DNA from: Hoylesella timonensis 4401737 = DSM 22865 = JCM 15640
Lineage (GTDB): Bacteria; Bacteroidota; Bacteroidia; Bacteroidales; Bacteroidaceae
Assembly (NCBI RefSeq): GCF_000455445.1
Contig: NZ_HG417099.1
Location: 113,242 to 177,241, forward strand
Direction of reading: 5' to 3'
DNA: 64,000 bases
In this document: one piece after another, positions 20,398 through 28,114 of the stretch
How positions within the stretch are numbered: the stretch's first letter is position 1
Layout of the letters: the number at the start of each line of letters is the position of its first letter
Notes under the pieces: model-generated
Told to the model about the DNA's origin: nothing
The model's input: only the letters and a program-made list of their open reading frames with translations
Databases searched by the model: none
Made by a program: the position numbers and the translations under genes

Positions 20398-20874
20398 TTA
20401 GAATCTGAAGTGAGCGAATGCGCGGTTTGCCTCTGCCATACGGTGCATATCTTCTTTACGCTTATAAGCACCACCCTGATTATTGTATGCATCCATAATC
20501 TCTGCTGCGAGTTTCTCAGCCATACTCTTGCCGCTACGCTTACGTGCAAACTGAATCAAGTTTTTCATTGAAATACTTTGTTTGCGCTCTGGGCGTACTT
20601 CTGTTGGCACCTGGAAAGTAGCACCACCAATACGGCGACTTTTTACTTCTACTTGTGGTGTCACATTATCAAGAGCTTGTTTCCAAATTTCAAGGGGAGA
20701 CTTCTCCTCATTCGCCATTTTTTCCTTTACCGTTTCGAGAGCCTGATAAAAAATAGCATAAGAAATGCTCTTCTTCCCATCATACATTAAATGGTTAACG
20801 AATTTTGAAACCTTTTGGTCATTAAAAACTGGATCTGGCAAGATCACACGCTTCTTTGGTTTTGCTTTTCTCAT
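20398..20874 (-). CDS. rpsG: Ribosomal protein uS7
   Basis: 158 residues. [46 protein letters not shown] and the conserved [50 protein letters not shown]. It nucleates assembly of the small-subunit head and in studied bacteria regulates the str operon by binding the rpsL-rpsG spacer. Here that spacer is unusually long (238 bp), but I could not identify a defined uS7 site in it. Confidence 0.98.
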   Translation of the reverse strand: MRKAKPKKRVILPDPVFNDQKVSKFVNHLMYDGKKSISYAIFYQALETVKEKMANEEKSPLEIWKQALDNVTPQVEVKSRRIGGATFQVPTEVRPERKQSISMKNLIQFARKRSGKSMAEKLAAEIMDAYNNQGGAYKRKEDMHRMAEANRAFAHFRF

Positions 20875-21112
20875 TTTTTTATTAATTTATGTCTGCGGAG
20901 GCTGTTATTTACTGTTCTTCAACACTCACTCCTGAGCATTTACTCAACCTTGATAATAATTCTCCAGCAAAACGATGAATATTTCTTTGAAGTAAAATTT
21001 CTAAATCATCGAGCTCTCGAAGCTTTTTGCACCTCACGTTCTGAAGTTATGTATCTGCTACATTCTTACCAACTGCAGAACTCGGTGATTTAGAAACCCG
21101 CTGCTGCCGTGT

Positions 21113-21496
21113 TTACTTCTTTGCAGCCTTAGGACGTTTTGCACCGTACTTAGAACGACGCTGTGTACGATTCGCTACACCTGCCGTATCCAATGTACCA
21201 CGTACAATATGATAACGAACACCTGGAAGGTCTTTAACACGACCTCCACGAACCAACACAATACTGTGCTCTTGCAAATTGTGTCCCTCTCCAGGAATGT
21301 AAGAGTTCACTTCCTTTTGATTGGTCAAACGTACACGAGCAACTTTACGCATTGCTGAATTAGGCTTCTTAGGTGTGGTTGTATAAACACGAACACAGAC
21401 ACCACGACGCTGAGGACAATTGTCCAACGCTGGTGACTTACTCGTCTCTTCAATCACACGTCTGCCTTTTCTTACTAATTGTGAAATAGTAGGCAT
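21113..21496 (-). CDS. rpsL: Ribosomal protein uS12
   Basis: 127 residues. [24 protein letters not shown], then [33 protein letters not shown] and [25 protein letters not shown]. It is part of the decoding centre. The lysines and proline whose replacement gives streptomycin resistance (TPKKPNS and RVKDLPG) are wild type, so this strain would not carry that form of resistance. First gene of the long ribosomal array. Confidence 0.98.
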   Translation of the reverse strand: MPTISQLVRKGRRVIEETSKSPALDNCPQRRGVCVRVYTTTPKKPNSAMRKVARVRLTNQKEVNSYIPGEGHNLQEHSIVLVRGGRVKDLPGVRYHIVRGTLDTAGVANRTQRRSKYGAKRPKAAKK

Positions 21497-21598
21497 AATT
21501 TTACTTTTTTATTTATATATTTATTTGTATATTATCAAAACAGTGCGATTCAGGCATTCCATCTTTTACGACAAGACAAAATAAGCCTTTTCGGGCTG

Positions 21599-21606
21599 CA
21601 AAGGTA
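21599..21606 (-). promoter_or_regulatory. -7 element of a probable promoter for rpsL and the ribosomal array
   Basis: On the minus strand TACCTTTG (followed by CAGCC) matches TAnnTTTG, about 100 bp upstream of the rpsL start. A clear -33 TTTG at the expected distance is missing; an AT-rich stretch with a run of T's lies there instead. Position and the match to the -7 consensus support it, but only half of the promoter is convincing. Confidence 0.55.
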
Positions 21607-21792
21607 CAAAAAAATATGAATACCACCTACTAAGTATGTTTCTGTTTTTTACGAGTTCTCTATTTTTAACTAAAAATAACTTTTGACTTGCTAAATTAGG
21701 CGTTTATTGACGCTTACCACAACAATGCAATGTATGAAATAAGGATGTCCATCAAAGTACATCTACTTGGTAAGTCCTCAAAACTCAATGGG

Positions 21793-22107
21793 CTACGCCT
21801 CTCCCTTATGCTTATCGAAAGGAGCTATGGTTTTACCTGCAGCTTCGGGCAATAATACTTTACCAAACTGTTGCTCGTATTTGTACATGTTTTCTTGTAA
21901 AGCCAATAGAAGACGTTTAGCATGCTCGGGAGCCATCACCACCCTACTAACGACCTGTGGCTTCGGCAAACCAGGTAACATACTGGTAAAGTCTAAAACA
22001 AATTCTGTGTTTGAATGTGATATTAAAACCAAATTGGCATACTTACCTTCCGCAACATCTGGGGATAACTCAAGCTGCAAACCTTGTGGTTGATTATTCT
22101 CTTCCAT
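21793..22107 (-). CDS. DUF3467 domain protein
   Basis: 104 residues. MEENNQPQGLQLELSPDVAEGKYANLVLISHSNTEFVLDFTSMLPGLPKPQVVSRVVMAPEHAKRLLLAL is the typical DUF3467 beta-rich domain, with a short C-terminal tail. Function is unknown. In many Bacteroidales this gene sits between rpoC and rpsL, which suggests a link to transcription or translation. Here it still precedes rpsL, but rpoC is 6 kb further upstream because an accessory segment lies between them. Confidence 0.9.
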   Translation of the reverse strand: MEENNQPQGLQLELSPDVAEGKYANLVLISHSNTEFVLDFTSMLPGLPKPQVVSRVVMAPEHAKRLLLALQENMYKYEQQFGKVLLPEAAGKTIAPFDKHKGEA

Positions 22108-22142
22108 TTTTTATTTATTTAATCGTTAATATAATGAGCATT

Positions 22143-22150
22143 CAAATTTA
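22143..22150 (-). promoter_or_regulatory. Possible -7 element for the DUF3467 gene
   Basis: Minus-strand TAAATTTG fits TAnnTTTG 36 bp upstream of the DUF3467 start. No convincing -33 TTTG was found at 18-20 bp. A new promoter is expected here because the rpoC transcript no longer reaches this gene. The rest of the 308-bp divergent spacer to the YitT gene holds nothing else recognisable. Confidence 0.35.
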
Positions 22151-22349
22151 GACATATTTTTTCAATTTCCCTAACAACACGAGCTTTTTATCACACCATT
22201 GACGTTTTATTAGCATTCAAGCTCCTCTCATACGTCCGCGGAATTGATAATACAGAGCAAAGAGGTATCGCGGAGAACCACCACTTCATTGAACAAAGCA
22301 ATAACTTGTTTTTAGATGGCAATTACCGAAAAGATAAACAACTTTTTTG

Positions 22350-22357
22350 TAACTTTG
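22350..22357 (+). promoter_or_regulatory. -7 element for the YitT-family gene
   Basis: TAACTTTG followed by CACC fits the TAnnTTTG consensus, 59 bp upstream of the ATG at 22416. The upstream -33 region is AT-rich without a clear TTTG, so the call rests on the -7 match and position. Confidence 0.45.
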
Positions 22358-22415
22358 CACCATATTTCTAATAAATAAGATAACAATTATTTTTTGCACA
22401 ATAAAATAAGTAGTC

Positions 22416-23297
22416 ATGCAGAGAAAAAAGTCAACAGAGCTAAAAGATTATATTATTTTGACCTTAGCCATGCTCATCGGCAGTATTGGATGGACGGTTT
22501 TTCTATTACCCAATCATATTGGAATTGGAGGAATTGCAGGAATCTCCTCTGTGTTGTTCTGGGGAATGAACATCCCTGTAGAACTAAGTTATTTAGCGTT
22601 CAACGCATTTCTGCTTTCTTTTGCACTAAAGATTTTAGGTTGGCGTTTCTGCCTGAAGACCATTTATGCCGCCATTGTTTTCTCACTATTTGTTTCGCTC
22701 ATGAGACATCTAACTAATGACCAAGCCATTATTCGTGATGAACCTTTTATGGCGGCGGTGTTAGGCGGAGTGCTCTTGGGTAGTAGCGTTGGATTGGGAC
22801 TCTCCTGCAATGGTAGCACAGGCGGAACGGATGTCATTGCCGCAATGATTCACAAATATCATGACATCTCCTTAGGCAAGATTATTTTGTGTTGCGACAT
22901 ATCTATTATTACCTCGAGTTACTTGGTGTTACATGACTGGCAGCAAGTATTATATGGGTACGTAGTTCTCATCGTTTCCTCCGCTTGTGTAGACAAGGTA
23001 GTGAACATGAGTCGACGTTCTGTCCAGTTTTTCATTATTTCAGATAAATACAAAGAGATTGGGAGTGCCATCAACACTCAAGTGCCACGAGGATGTACCA
23101 CCATCAATGCCAATGGTTTCTATTCAGGACGCGACATTAAAATGTTATTCGTATTAGCCAAACAAACCGAATCAGCGATGATATTCCAAACCATTGACGA
23201 AATAGATCCTGCTGCCTTCGTATCTCAAAGTTCGGTCATTGGCGTTTATGGATTAGGATTTGACAAATTTAAAGTCAGGAAGAAATCCACGACATAG
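22416..23297 (+). CDS. YitT-family membrane protein (DUF161/DUF2179)
   Basis: 293 residues. About five membrane segments fill the first ~200 residues (YIILTLAMLIGSIGWTVFLL, LSYLAFNAFLLSFALKIL, TIYAAIVFSLFVSLM, MAAVLGGVLLGSSVGLGLSC, VLYGYVVLIVSSACV). The glycine-rich GLGLSCNGSTGGTDVIA loop is the family signature. A soluble C-terminal DUF2179 domain follows (FFIISDKYKEIGSAINTQVPRGCTTINANGFYSGRD). The family is widespread, and its transport substrate is not established. It is the only plus-strand gene in the insertion between rpoC and DUF3467, and has its own promoter-like element. Confidence 0.9.
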   Translation: MQRKKSTELKDYIILTLAMLIGSIGWTVFLLPNHIGIGGIAGISSVLFWGMNIPVELSYLAFNAFLLSFALKILGWRFCLKTIYAAIVFSLFVSLMRHLTNDQAIIRDEPFMAAVLGGVLLGSSVGLGLSCNGSTGGTDVIAAMIHKYHDISLGKIILCCDISIITSSYLVLHDWQQVLYGYVVLIVSSACVDKVVNMSRRSVQFFIISDKYKEIGSAINTQVPRGCTTINANGFYSGRDIKMLFVLAKQTESAMIFQTIDEIDPAAFVSQSSVIGVYGLGFDKFKVRKKSTT

Positions 23298-23436
23298 CAT
23301 GACTCATTATTGGCATCACAAACCATATGCGCTAAGTGTTTATAGCTTTCCTCCACTCCCTATCGAAGGGGGTGGGGTGTTATACCCACAAAACCAATAT
23401 GTAACGGTTACACCATCCAATACCAACTTTACGTAT

Positions 23437-24219
23437 TTATAGCCAAGGGATTCCGTATTGTAATACAGAACTGTCCGATAAAAGAAAATCCTCTGATTGA
23501 GATATCATTCCATTTTGCTCTAAATGTTTCAGATAATTAAATCGGACACTCGGATTTTCCATTTCCTCTCTTCGTTTTTTACTCATGAGCAAAAAGTCTT
23601 CATCCTTTTCCAAACCAAGATAGTTTCTGCCTAACAGATTTGCAGCAATACCCGTAGTACCACTACCACTAAAAGGATCGAGAATCCACGAATGAGGCTC
23701 AGAACTCGCCTGAATAATTCTAACCAATACACCCAAAGGCTTTTGAGTAGGATGCTTACCGCACGATTTTTCCCACTTTCCTATTGAAGGTAATTGCCAC
23801 ACGTCTGTCATCTGTTTATCTCCATTCAGCTTTTTCATCAAGGCATAATTAAAATAATGGGGTACCTTAGGAGATTTACGAGCCCAAATAATAAACTCTG
23901 TTGAGAAAGTAAAGTCACGACAAGATATGTTAGGCGGTGGATTTGTTTTCGCCCATGTAATGATATTCAACACCTTGAAGCCCAATTTTAACAGTTGTTG
24001 CTGCACACTGAAAATATTATGGTGAGTTCCAGAAATCCAGATGGTAGCATTGTCCTTCATGTGTTCACGAACTGCCGTCAACCAACGCAAATTAAATGTA
24101 TCTAACTCTTCAGAAGTAACAGGTTTGTCCCAATCTCCCTTATCCACACACACGACTTTTCCACTTTGGTAGCTAATGCCTCCTCCAGATAAGAAGTAAG
24201 GACGATCCGCAAATATCAT
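23437..24219 (-). pseudogene. DpnA/M2.DpnII-like adenine methyltransferase, 5'-truncated with altered catalytic motif
   Basis: 260 codons from the first ATG. Clear similarity to the second methyltransferase of DpnII-type systems: GDWDKPV, NATIWISGTHHNIFSV, ITWAKTNPPPNISCRDF, GKHPTQKPLGVLVRII and the SAM-binding ILDPFSGSGTTGIAA. Two defects are visible. The ATG lies directly before motif IV, so the usual ~30-40 N-terminal residues are missing; the frame upstream encodes only KYVHLFKLQREFDFKFD after a stop. And motif IV reads DRPY instead of DPPY. A family member would methylate adenine in GATC, also on single-stranded DNA. The C-terminal ~40 residues look like an extra extension. Probably inactive. 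Confidence 0.7.
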
Positions 24220-24250
24220 GTCGAATTTGAAATCAAACTCCCTTTGAAGC

Positions 24251-24595
24251 TTAAAGAGATGTACATATTTGCTTTAATCGTTTTAGCACTTCAAATATAT
24301 GCTTCTTGGGATATTCACAATATTCTTCATAATGTTTCTCTTCGTCTGTCCAATTATAATCGACAATAGTTTGAATGTCTCTTATTTGTTCTGTTGTTAA
24401 AACTTGCTTTACCATAATTTCTCTCATAGAAAAACCTGTTTCAATAATCCATGGATTATTTGTGAGTAACAAATCCATCGCTTCAGAATTGTTCTTGGCT
24501 TCAACGAATCCTAATATTTGACAATTATCAACATCTTCATCTTTATCAGGGGGTAACGTTGTTCCTTCTGTTGTATAAAAAACATATTCATTCAT
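24251..24595 (-). CDS. Hypothetical protein in the restriction-modification cluster
   Basis: 114 residues from the ATG at 24595 (MNEYVFYTTEGTTLPPDKDE); a TTG six codons earlier lies inside the preceding gene and is not preferred. Acidic, no signal peptide or membrane segment. Visible features: an N-terminal beta-rich part ending NCQILGFVEAKNNSEAMDLLL and a C-terminal helical part with many charged residues. I do not recognise a family with certainty. It overlaps nothing, starts 2 bp after the nuclease-like gene stop, and ends 31 bp before the damaged methyltransferase, so it belongs to the same unit. Role unknown. Confidence 0.6.
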   Translation of the reverse strand: MNEYVFYTTEGTTLPPDKDEDVDNCQILGFVEAKNNSEAMDLLLTNNPWIIETGFSMREIMVKQVLTTEQIRDIQTIVDYNWTDEEKHYEEYCEYPKKHIFEVLKRLKQICTSL

Positions 24596-24597
24596 AG

Positions 24598-25326
24598 TTA
24601 AATAATTTGCCAATTATTCATATTTACACATTTCAAGCCCGTGTGCATAGCGACTACTCTTTCATAATCTATAAATTGCACACGAGACTTTATGTCGTTA
24701 AACATAGAAGCATTTATCTTGTCGTAGAACTCTTTTTTGCGGCATATATCTGCCACTATATAGAAATTAGAGAAGAAATCCTGCAACTCATAAAACTTGG
24801 ATAACGAATTCTTAATGTCTGTCGTATGCTCAACTTCATAAAAATCAGAAGGCATTTCACGTTCGTTGAACCATATTACATCTACAGTCCTTGCCTTTCT
24901 CAACAAATAATCATAGGTAAAAGAGGGGATAGTATAGGTATCAGCGACTTCACATAAGTGCTTGTCAAGAAACATTCTATTCTTATCTTGTGACGGAATA
25001 TAAGTCTTCTTGTTCCTATATTTTCCAATTTCAACGAGCAAGCCTTGATAATATCCATGACTAAATTGCTCTTCACTATATTTGTCTCCTTCTTTTATAT
25101 TAAACTTTTTAAGAACTACTTTTCGACAATCTTCCAAAGCCCAAAGCCCCGATTGTATTCTAAAAATAGATTGGCTATTTTGAACTATTCTCCTTACTGA
25201 AGCTTCTGGTGTTTTTGTTTTCCATGACGAAAAATCAACAATTTCGTTAAGTCTGCGAAGAGTTGCAAACCCACCTTCTTTTCTTAAAGCTTCTATTACT
25301 TGATATTCTTGAGTCCCTTTTTTCAT
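24598..25326 (-). CDS. Putative restriction endonuclease (winged-helix plus nuclease-like domain)
   Basis: 242 residues. Residues ~1-65 look like a winged-helix DNA-binding domain (TQEYQVIEALRKEGGFATLRRLNEIV ... IFRIQSGLWALEDC), as in HARE-type domains fused to restriction enzymes. The C-terminal half has a core resembling a PD-(D/E)xK nuclease: an aspartate in TVDVIWF, then FYEVEHTTDIKNSL with a possible ExE, and FYIVADI. Position between two GATC-type methyltransferase remnants supports a restriction role. This is not the classical DpnII endonuclease family. If active, it would be dangerous in a cell whose own methyltransferases are broken, so either it is inactive or protection comes from elsewhere. 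Function is inferred mainly from context. Confidence 0.55.
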   Translation of the reverse strand: MKKGTQEYQVIEALRKEGGFATLRRLNEIVDFSSWKTKTPEASVRRIVQNSQSIFRIQSGLWALEDCRKVVLKKFNIKEGDKYSEEQFSHGYYQGLLVEIGKYRNKKTYIPSQDKNRMFLDKHLCEVADTYTIPSFTYDYLLRKARTVDVIWFNEREMPSDFYEVEHTTDIKNSLSKFYELQDFFSNFYIVADICRKKEFYDKINASMFNDIKSRVQFIDYERVVAMHTGLKCVNMNNWQII

Positions 25327-25345
25327 GCAATTTTTGTAGTGTTCT

Positions 25346-25726
25346 CTATCTGGTCAAGTTTTTCTCATTGTATCGTTGGCGAACAGTCATAAACATCTCA
25401 CGTTTAGCCGCCATGTTGCGCAAAGAGTAATATTGCCCTTGTATTTCCCGTAAGTCAGGAATCAACTGCTCTACATTGTCACGGACTGTTTTGTAGCAAG
25501 TAATCAAGTCTGAATTAATGTCGTTGATTACAGCCCGTTTAATATTTGGATGCTGCCTCAGCATATAAAAAAGCATTGCCCCTCCACCTATAAAAGGTTC
25601 TATGTACGTTACATTTTCCCAATTGTCAAAATCAATTGGGAGCTGCTTATCTATTTGGTCTATCAATTGAGTTTTACCTCCAACCCATTTGATAAAAGGT
25701 TTTGCCTTTAGGGATTTACTTATCAT
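25346..25726 (-). pseudogene. Dam-type (D12 class) adenine methyltransferase, N-terminal remnant
   Basis: 126 codons, against ~270-290 for intact Dam/DpnM proteins. The N terminus is clear: KPFIKWVGGKTQLIDQI, then YIEPFIGGGAMLFYML (SAM-binding motif) and AVINDINSDLITCYKTV. After NEKNLT the frame ends. In another frame the next bases read QIENTTKIA, which looks like the expected continuation. That frame is then cut off at the start of the nuclease gene. So the gene has both a frameshift and a deletion of its 3' half, including the catalytic DPPY motif. Such an enzyme would have methylated GATC. Confidence 0.8.
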
Positions 25727-26050
25727 ATATTGTTTTTACAAGCGAACATCCATTCTGCAAAGAGTGATTAAATGCAAGGATAGTTATTTTTGGTTTGGAA
25801 GAAAATTAAAACCTTTTTATAGGGTGACACATCAAGCCACTCACTGTGTTCAAGGAGCTATGCGTGATACGTCTTATACTCCTTTCGGATTAGTCTTGCC
25901 CAACATCTTTCGCTCTTTATTGCGAAAGTACATAAAAAACTCTAATTACCCAAATTTTACATTGCACTATTTGCAGTTTGAATATACGCACGTGTAAGTT
26001 TTAGGAATGGAGAAATAGACAGAAAATACAATGAGATTGAGGTATCAAAA

Positions 26051-26138
26051 TTAACCCATGGAGATAAGGGGCTTAACCCATGAAGATTGGAGCGTTAAGT
26101 GCATGGGTTAAGGAGGTTAACTCATGCTTACAATCTGA
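26051..26138. repeat. Degenerate ~22-bp tandem repeat with an 11-bp inverted repeat
   Basis: TTAACCCATG or a variant recurs at 26051, 26073, 26095 (TTAAGTGCATGG) and 26117 (TTAACTCATG), giving four units of about 22 bp. The first two are the most similar, the later ones degenerate. CTTAACCCATG at 26072-26082 is the exact inverse of CATGGGTTAAG at 26102-26112. It lies just after the umuC stop, in the 438-bp gap to the methyltransferase remnant. The rest of that gap (25727-26050) shows no gene or clear site. Confidence 0.8.
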
Positions 26139-26164
26139 CGAAGGATAAGTGGTTGATTTTCAAA

Positions 26165-27460
26165 CTATTTCAACTCCATGATGTCGCTCCAACGAGTGGT
26201 TGGATTTTTGCTCTTAAAAACATGCTGTATCGCATCTGCAAACACTATAGCCTTGCCGTTTTGTTGTTTTTGCTTGTACTGCTGAGCTCCCAGTTTAACG
26301 GTTTCCGTACCCATGAGTTTGTTCAGACGATCTACAGCTTGATCTAATTTGATGTGCTTTTCCATTTGAGTAGCGTGGAAATCCAAGAAATTAGTTTGTA
26401 TCGCAGCATCCGACTGAAGTCCCATAACCACAACTCCAGCTTTCTTGTATTGATATCCACTGGCGAAAATGTGTTGTAACCCTTGCGCTGCCGCCTGCAC
26501 AATGACCTGTGTGGAATTTGAAGGAGTGAGCAACTGTACAGAAGTGGAATTCCAATACTGATCCAAATCTTCACGGAAACGATTGGTGTGTACAAAGACA
26601 CTCACCACAGAAGCAACAGATTGTTGCTGCCGAAGTTTATACGCACACCGTGCGGCAAAGTTGGCAATGTGGGTACGCACAGCATCATACTCCGCCAACA
26701 TACCAGTAAAGCTTCTACTGGTACAGATACTTTTCTTATGCGTCATCTCATCTATTGGCACACAATCCTCTCCCCAAAGCTCCTGCCAAGTGCGCATGCC
26801 AACCACCGTAAAAAGTGAACGTATCCACGACTTGTCATGCATGGCAAAATCATAAGCCGAATGAATGCCCATGGATTCTAATTTCGTGGCATGGCGACGC
26901 CCGATACCCCACACCTCACTAATAGGATATTGTTGCAGCGCTTTTGTCCGTTTCTCATCTGTGTCAATGATACAACAATGCTGATACCCCTCGTATTTCT
27001 TCGCATAATGACTTGCCATTTTTGCCAAAGTCTTAGTATGCGCTATCCCAATACTAATAGGCATTCCCGTATATTTTAGTATGCGATGACACAAAGACTC
27101 GCCCCACTGTTTCAAATCTGTAAAACTCATATCGGGCAAGACACAGAAACACTCATCGATGGAATATCGGAAACTCTGAGGTGACGCCTCTCGAATGAGC
27201 TGCATCACTCGTGCCGTAAGTTCACCATATAATTCGTAATTGCTGGAAAAAACGGCAATCTCATTATCAGGATATTGCTCCTTGAGTTGATAATAGGGCA
27301 TGCCAGCTGGTATTCCCATCCGTTTAGCTTCCTTACTGCGGGCTACAACGCATCCATCGTTGTTGCTTAACACAACAACGGGCTTATGTTTGAGGTCGGG
27401 GCGGAACACGCGCTCACAACTCACATAACAGCTGTCACAATCACAAATCGCGTAATACAT
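26165..27460 (-). CDS. umuC: DNA polymerase V catalytic subunit UmuC (Y-family)
   Basis: 431 residues from MYYAICDCDSCYVSCERVF; the frame is open further upstream, but that extension lies in umuD and does not match the family. Y-family motifs: the N-terminal metal-binding CDCDSCYVSCE, NNDGCVVARSKEAKRMGI, and YSIDECFCVL with the catalytic acidic pair. Then GIAHTKTLAKMASHYAKK and the helix-hairpin-helix VWGIGRRHATKLESMGI. The C terminus carries the UmuC-type DUF4113-like end. It carries out error-prone synthesis across lesions with UmuD'. The start overlaps the umuD stop by 20 bp, typical coupling. Confidence 0.95.
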   Translation of the reverse strand: MYYAICDCDSCYVSCERVFRPDLKHKPVVVLSNNDGCVVARSKEAKRMGIPAGMPYYQLKEQYPDNEIAVFSSNYELYGELTARVMQLIREASPQSFRYSIDECFCVLPDMSFTDLKQWGESLCHRILKYTGMPISIGIAHTKTLAKMASHYAKKYEGYQHCCIIDTDEKRTKALQQYPISEVWGIGRRHATKLESMGIHSAYDFAMHDKSWIRSLFTVVGMRTWQELWGEDCVPIDEMTHKKSICTSRSFTGMLAEYDAVRTHIANFAARCAYKLRQQQSVASVVSVFVHTNRFREDLDQYWNSTSVQLLTPSNSTQVIVQAAAQGLQHIFASGYQYKKAGVVVMGLQSDAAIQTNFLDFHATQMEKHIKLDQAVDRLNKLMGTETVKLGAQQYKQKQQNGKAIVFADAIQHVFKSKNPTTRWSDIMELK

Positions 27461-27899
27461 TGAGGTTTTTACAATTCTTGATGACAAAGGTAACAACGCC
27501 CCATATTTCAAAATCGTCATCATTGACAACCTTAATGGGCTTAAAATTCTCATTGGCAGGCATCAATTCGATATATCCCTCCTGGGCATGCGCTGTATTC
27601 AAGAATTTTAAGGTAAACTCGCCATTCACATAAGCCACGACAATATCTTTATCCTTTGGTTCTTCAGCCCGATCAATCACGGCGATATCACCGTCATAGA
27701 TGCCTACTCCTATCATGGAGTCGCCCGACACACGCCCATAGAACGTAGCTTCGGGATGTTTTATCAAATCCCGATTAAAGTCAATCCTGTCTTGTAAATA
27801 ATCTTCTGCTGGACTTGGAAAGCCAGCCTTGATAGCAGGAGCTATCTGCAATGAGAGTTGTTTGGCGAACTCGCCTTTCACTATTTTTATTTTCCCCAT
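27441..27899 (-). CDS. umuD: UmuD-like S24 self-cleaving protein, polymerase V accessory subunit
   Basis: 152 residues from MGKIKIVKGEF (an ATG two codons upstream is also possible). The serine-lysine dyad of peptidase family S24 is visible: SGDSMIGVGIYDGD with the Ser, and NGEFTLKFL with the Lys. A cleavage site of the Ala-Gly type (KAGFPSPAED) is located about 28 residues in, leaving the shorter UmuD' form that partners UmuC. In SOS-type regulation RecA filaments trigger this cleavage. It overlaps umuC. No LexA-type operator was recognised upstream, only a Bacteroidota promoter. Confidence 0.94.
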   Translation of the reverse strand: MGKIKIVKGEFAKQLSLQIAPAIKAGFPSPAEDYLQDRIDFNRDLIKHPEATFYGRVSGDSMIGVGIYDGDIAVIDRAEEPKDKDIVVAYVNGEFTLKFLNTAHAQEGYIELMPANENFKPIKVVNDDDFEIWGVVTFVIKNCKNLNVLRDL

Positions 27900-27928
27900 T
27901 ATCAAATAACAGTCAACATACGTTGATG

Positions 27929-27959
27929 CAAAGATACTAAATTTAGGGTAGAAAACAGA
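27929..27959 (-). promoter_or_regulatory. Promoter for umuDC
   Basis: On the minus strand TCTG (27956-27959; one mismatch to TTTG) is followed after 19 bases by TATCTTTG (27929-27936), then CA. The -7 element fits TAnnTTTG exactly, about 30 bp upstream of the umuD start. Confidence 0.6.
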
Positions 27960-28020
27960 GCAACTCGATGATTAGGTTCAAAATAGAGCGAGATTGTGAA
28001 AATCTACCTCATATAAAAAG

Positions 28021-28057
28021 TAAAAAGGAGGTGCATCATTATTAGTGATCCACCTCC
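28021..28057 (-). terminator. Terminator after rpoC
   Basis: GGAGGTG (28027-28033) pairs with CACCTCC (28051-28057), with an inner stem ATCAT/GTGAT and a 5-base loop. On the minus strand the hairpin is followed by TTTTTACTTTTTA. It lies about 60 bp beyond the rpoC stop, so the rpoBC transcript ends here and does not run into the DUF3467/ribosomal array. Confidence 0.85.
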
Positions 28058-28114
28058 CTTATATAGTTTTCTTGGTAGTGCATACAGCCTGTGCCGCAAT
28101 GCTACCTCACCAAA

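Noticed and set aside
20875..21112. uS7-binding regulatory site in the rpsL-rpsG spacer
   Set aside because: The spacer is long (238 bp) but I found no convincing fold like the known uS7 site; left unassigned.
25689..25997. 102-codon plus-strand frame before the 22-bp repeats
   Set aside because: It overlaps the start of the methyltransferase remnant and has no recognisable features.
27461..27553. Longer start for umuC
   Set aside because: That stretch is inside umuD and the first residues of the family match the ATG at 27460.
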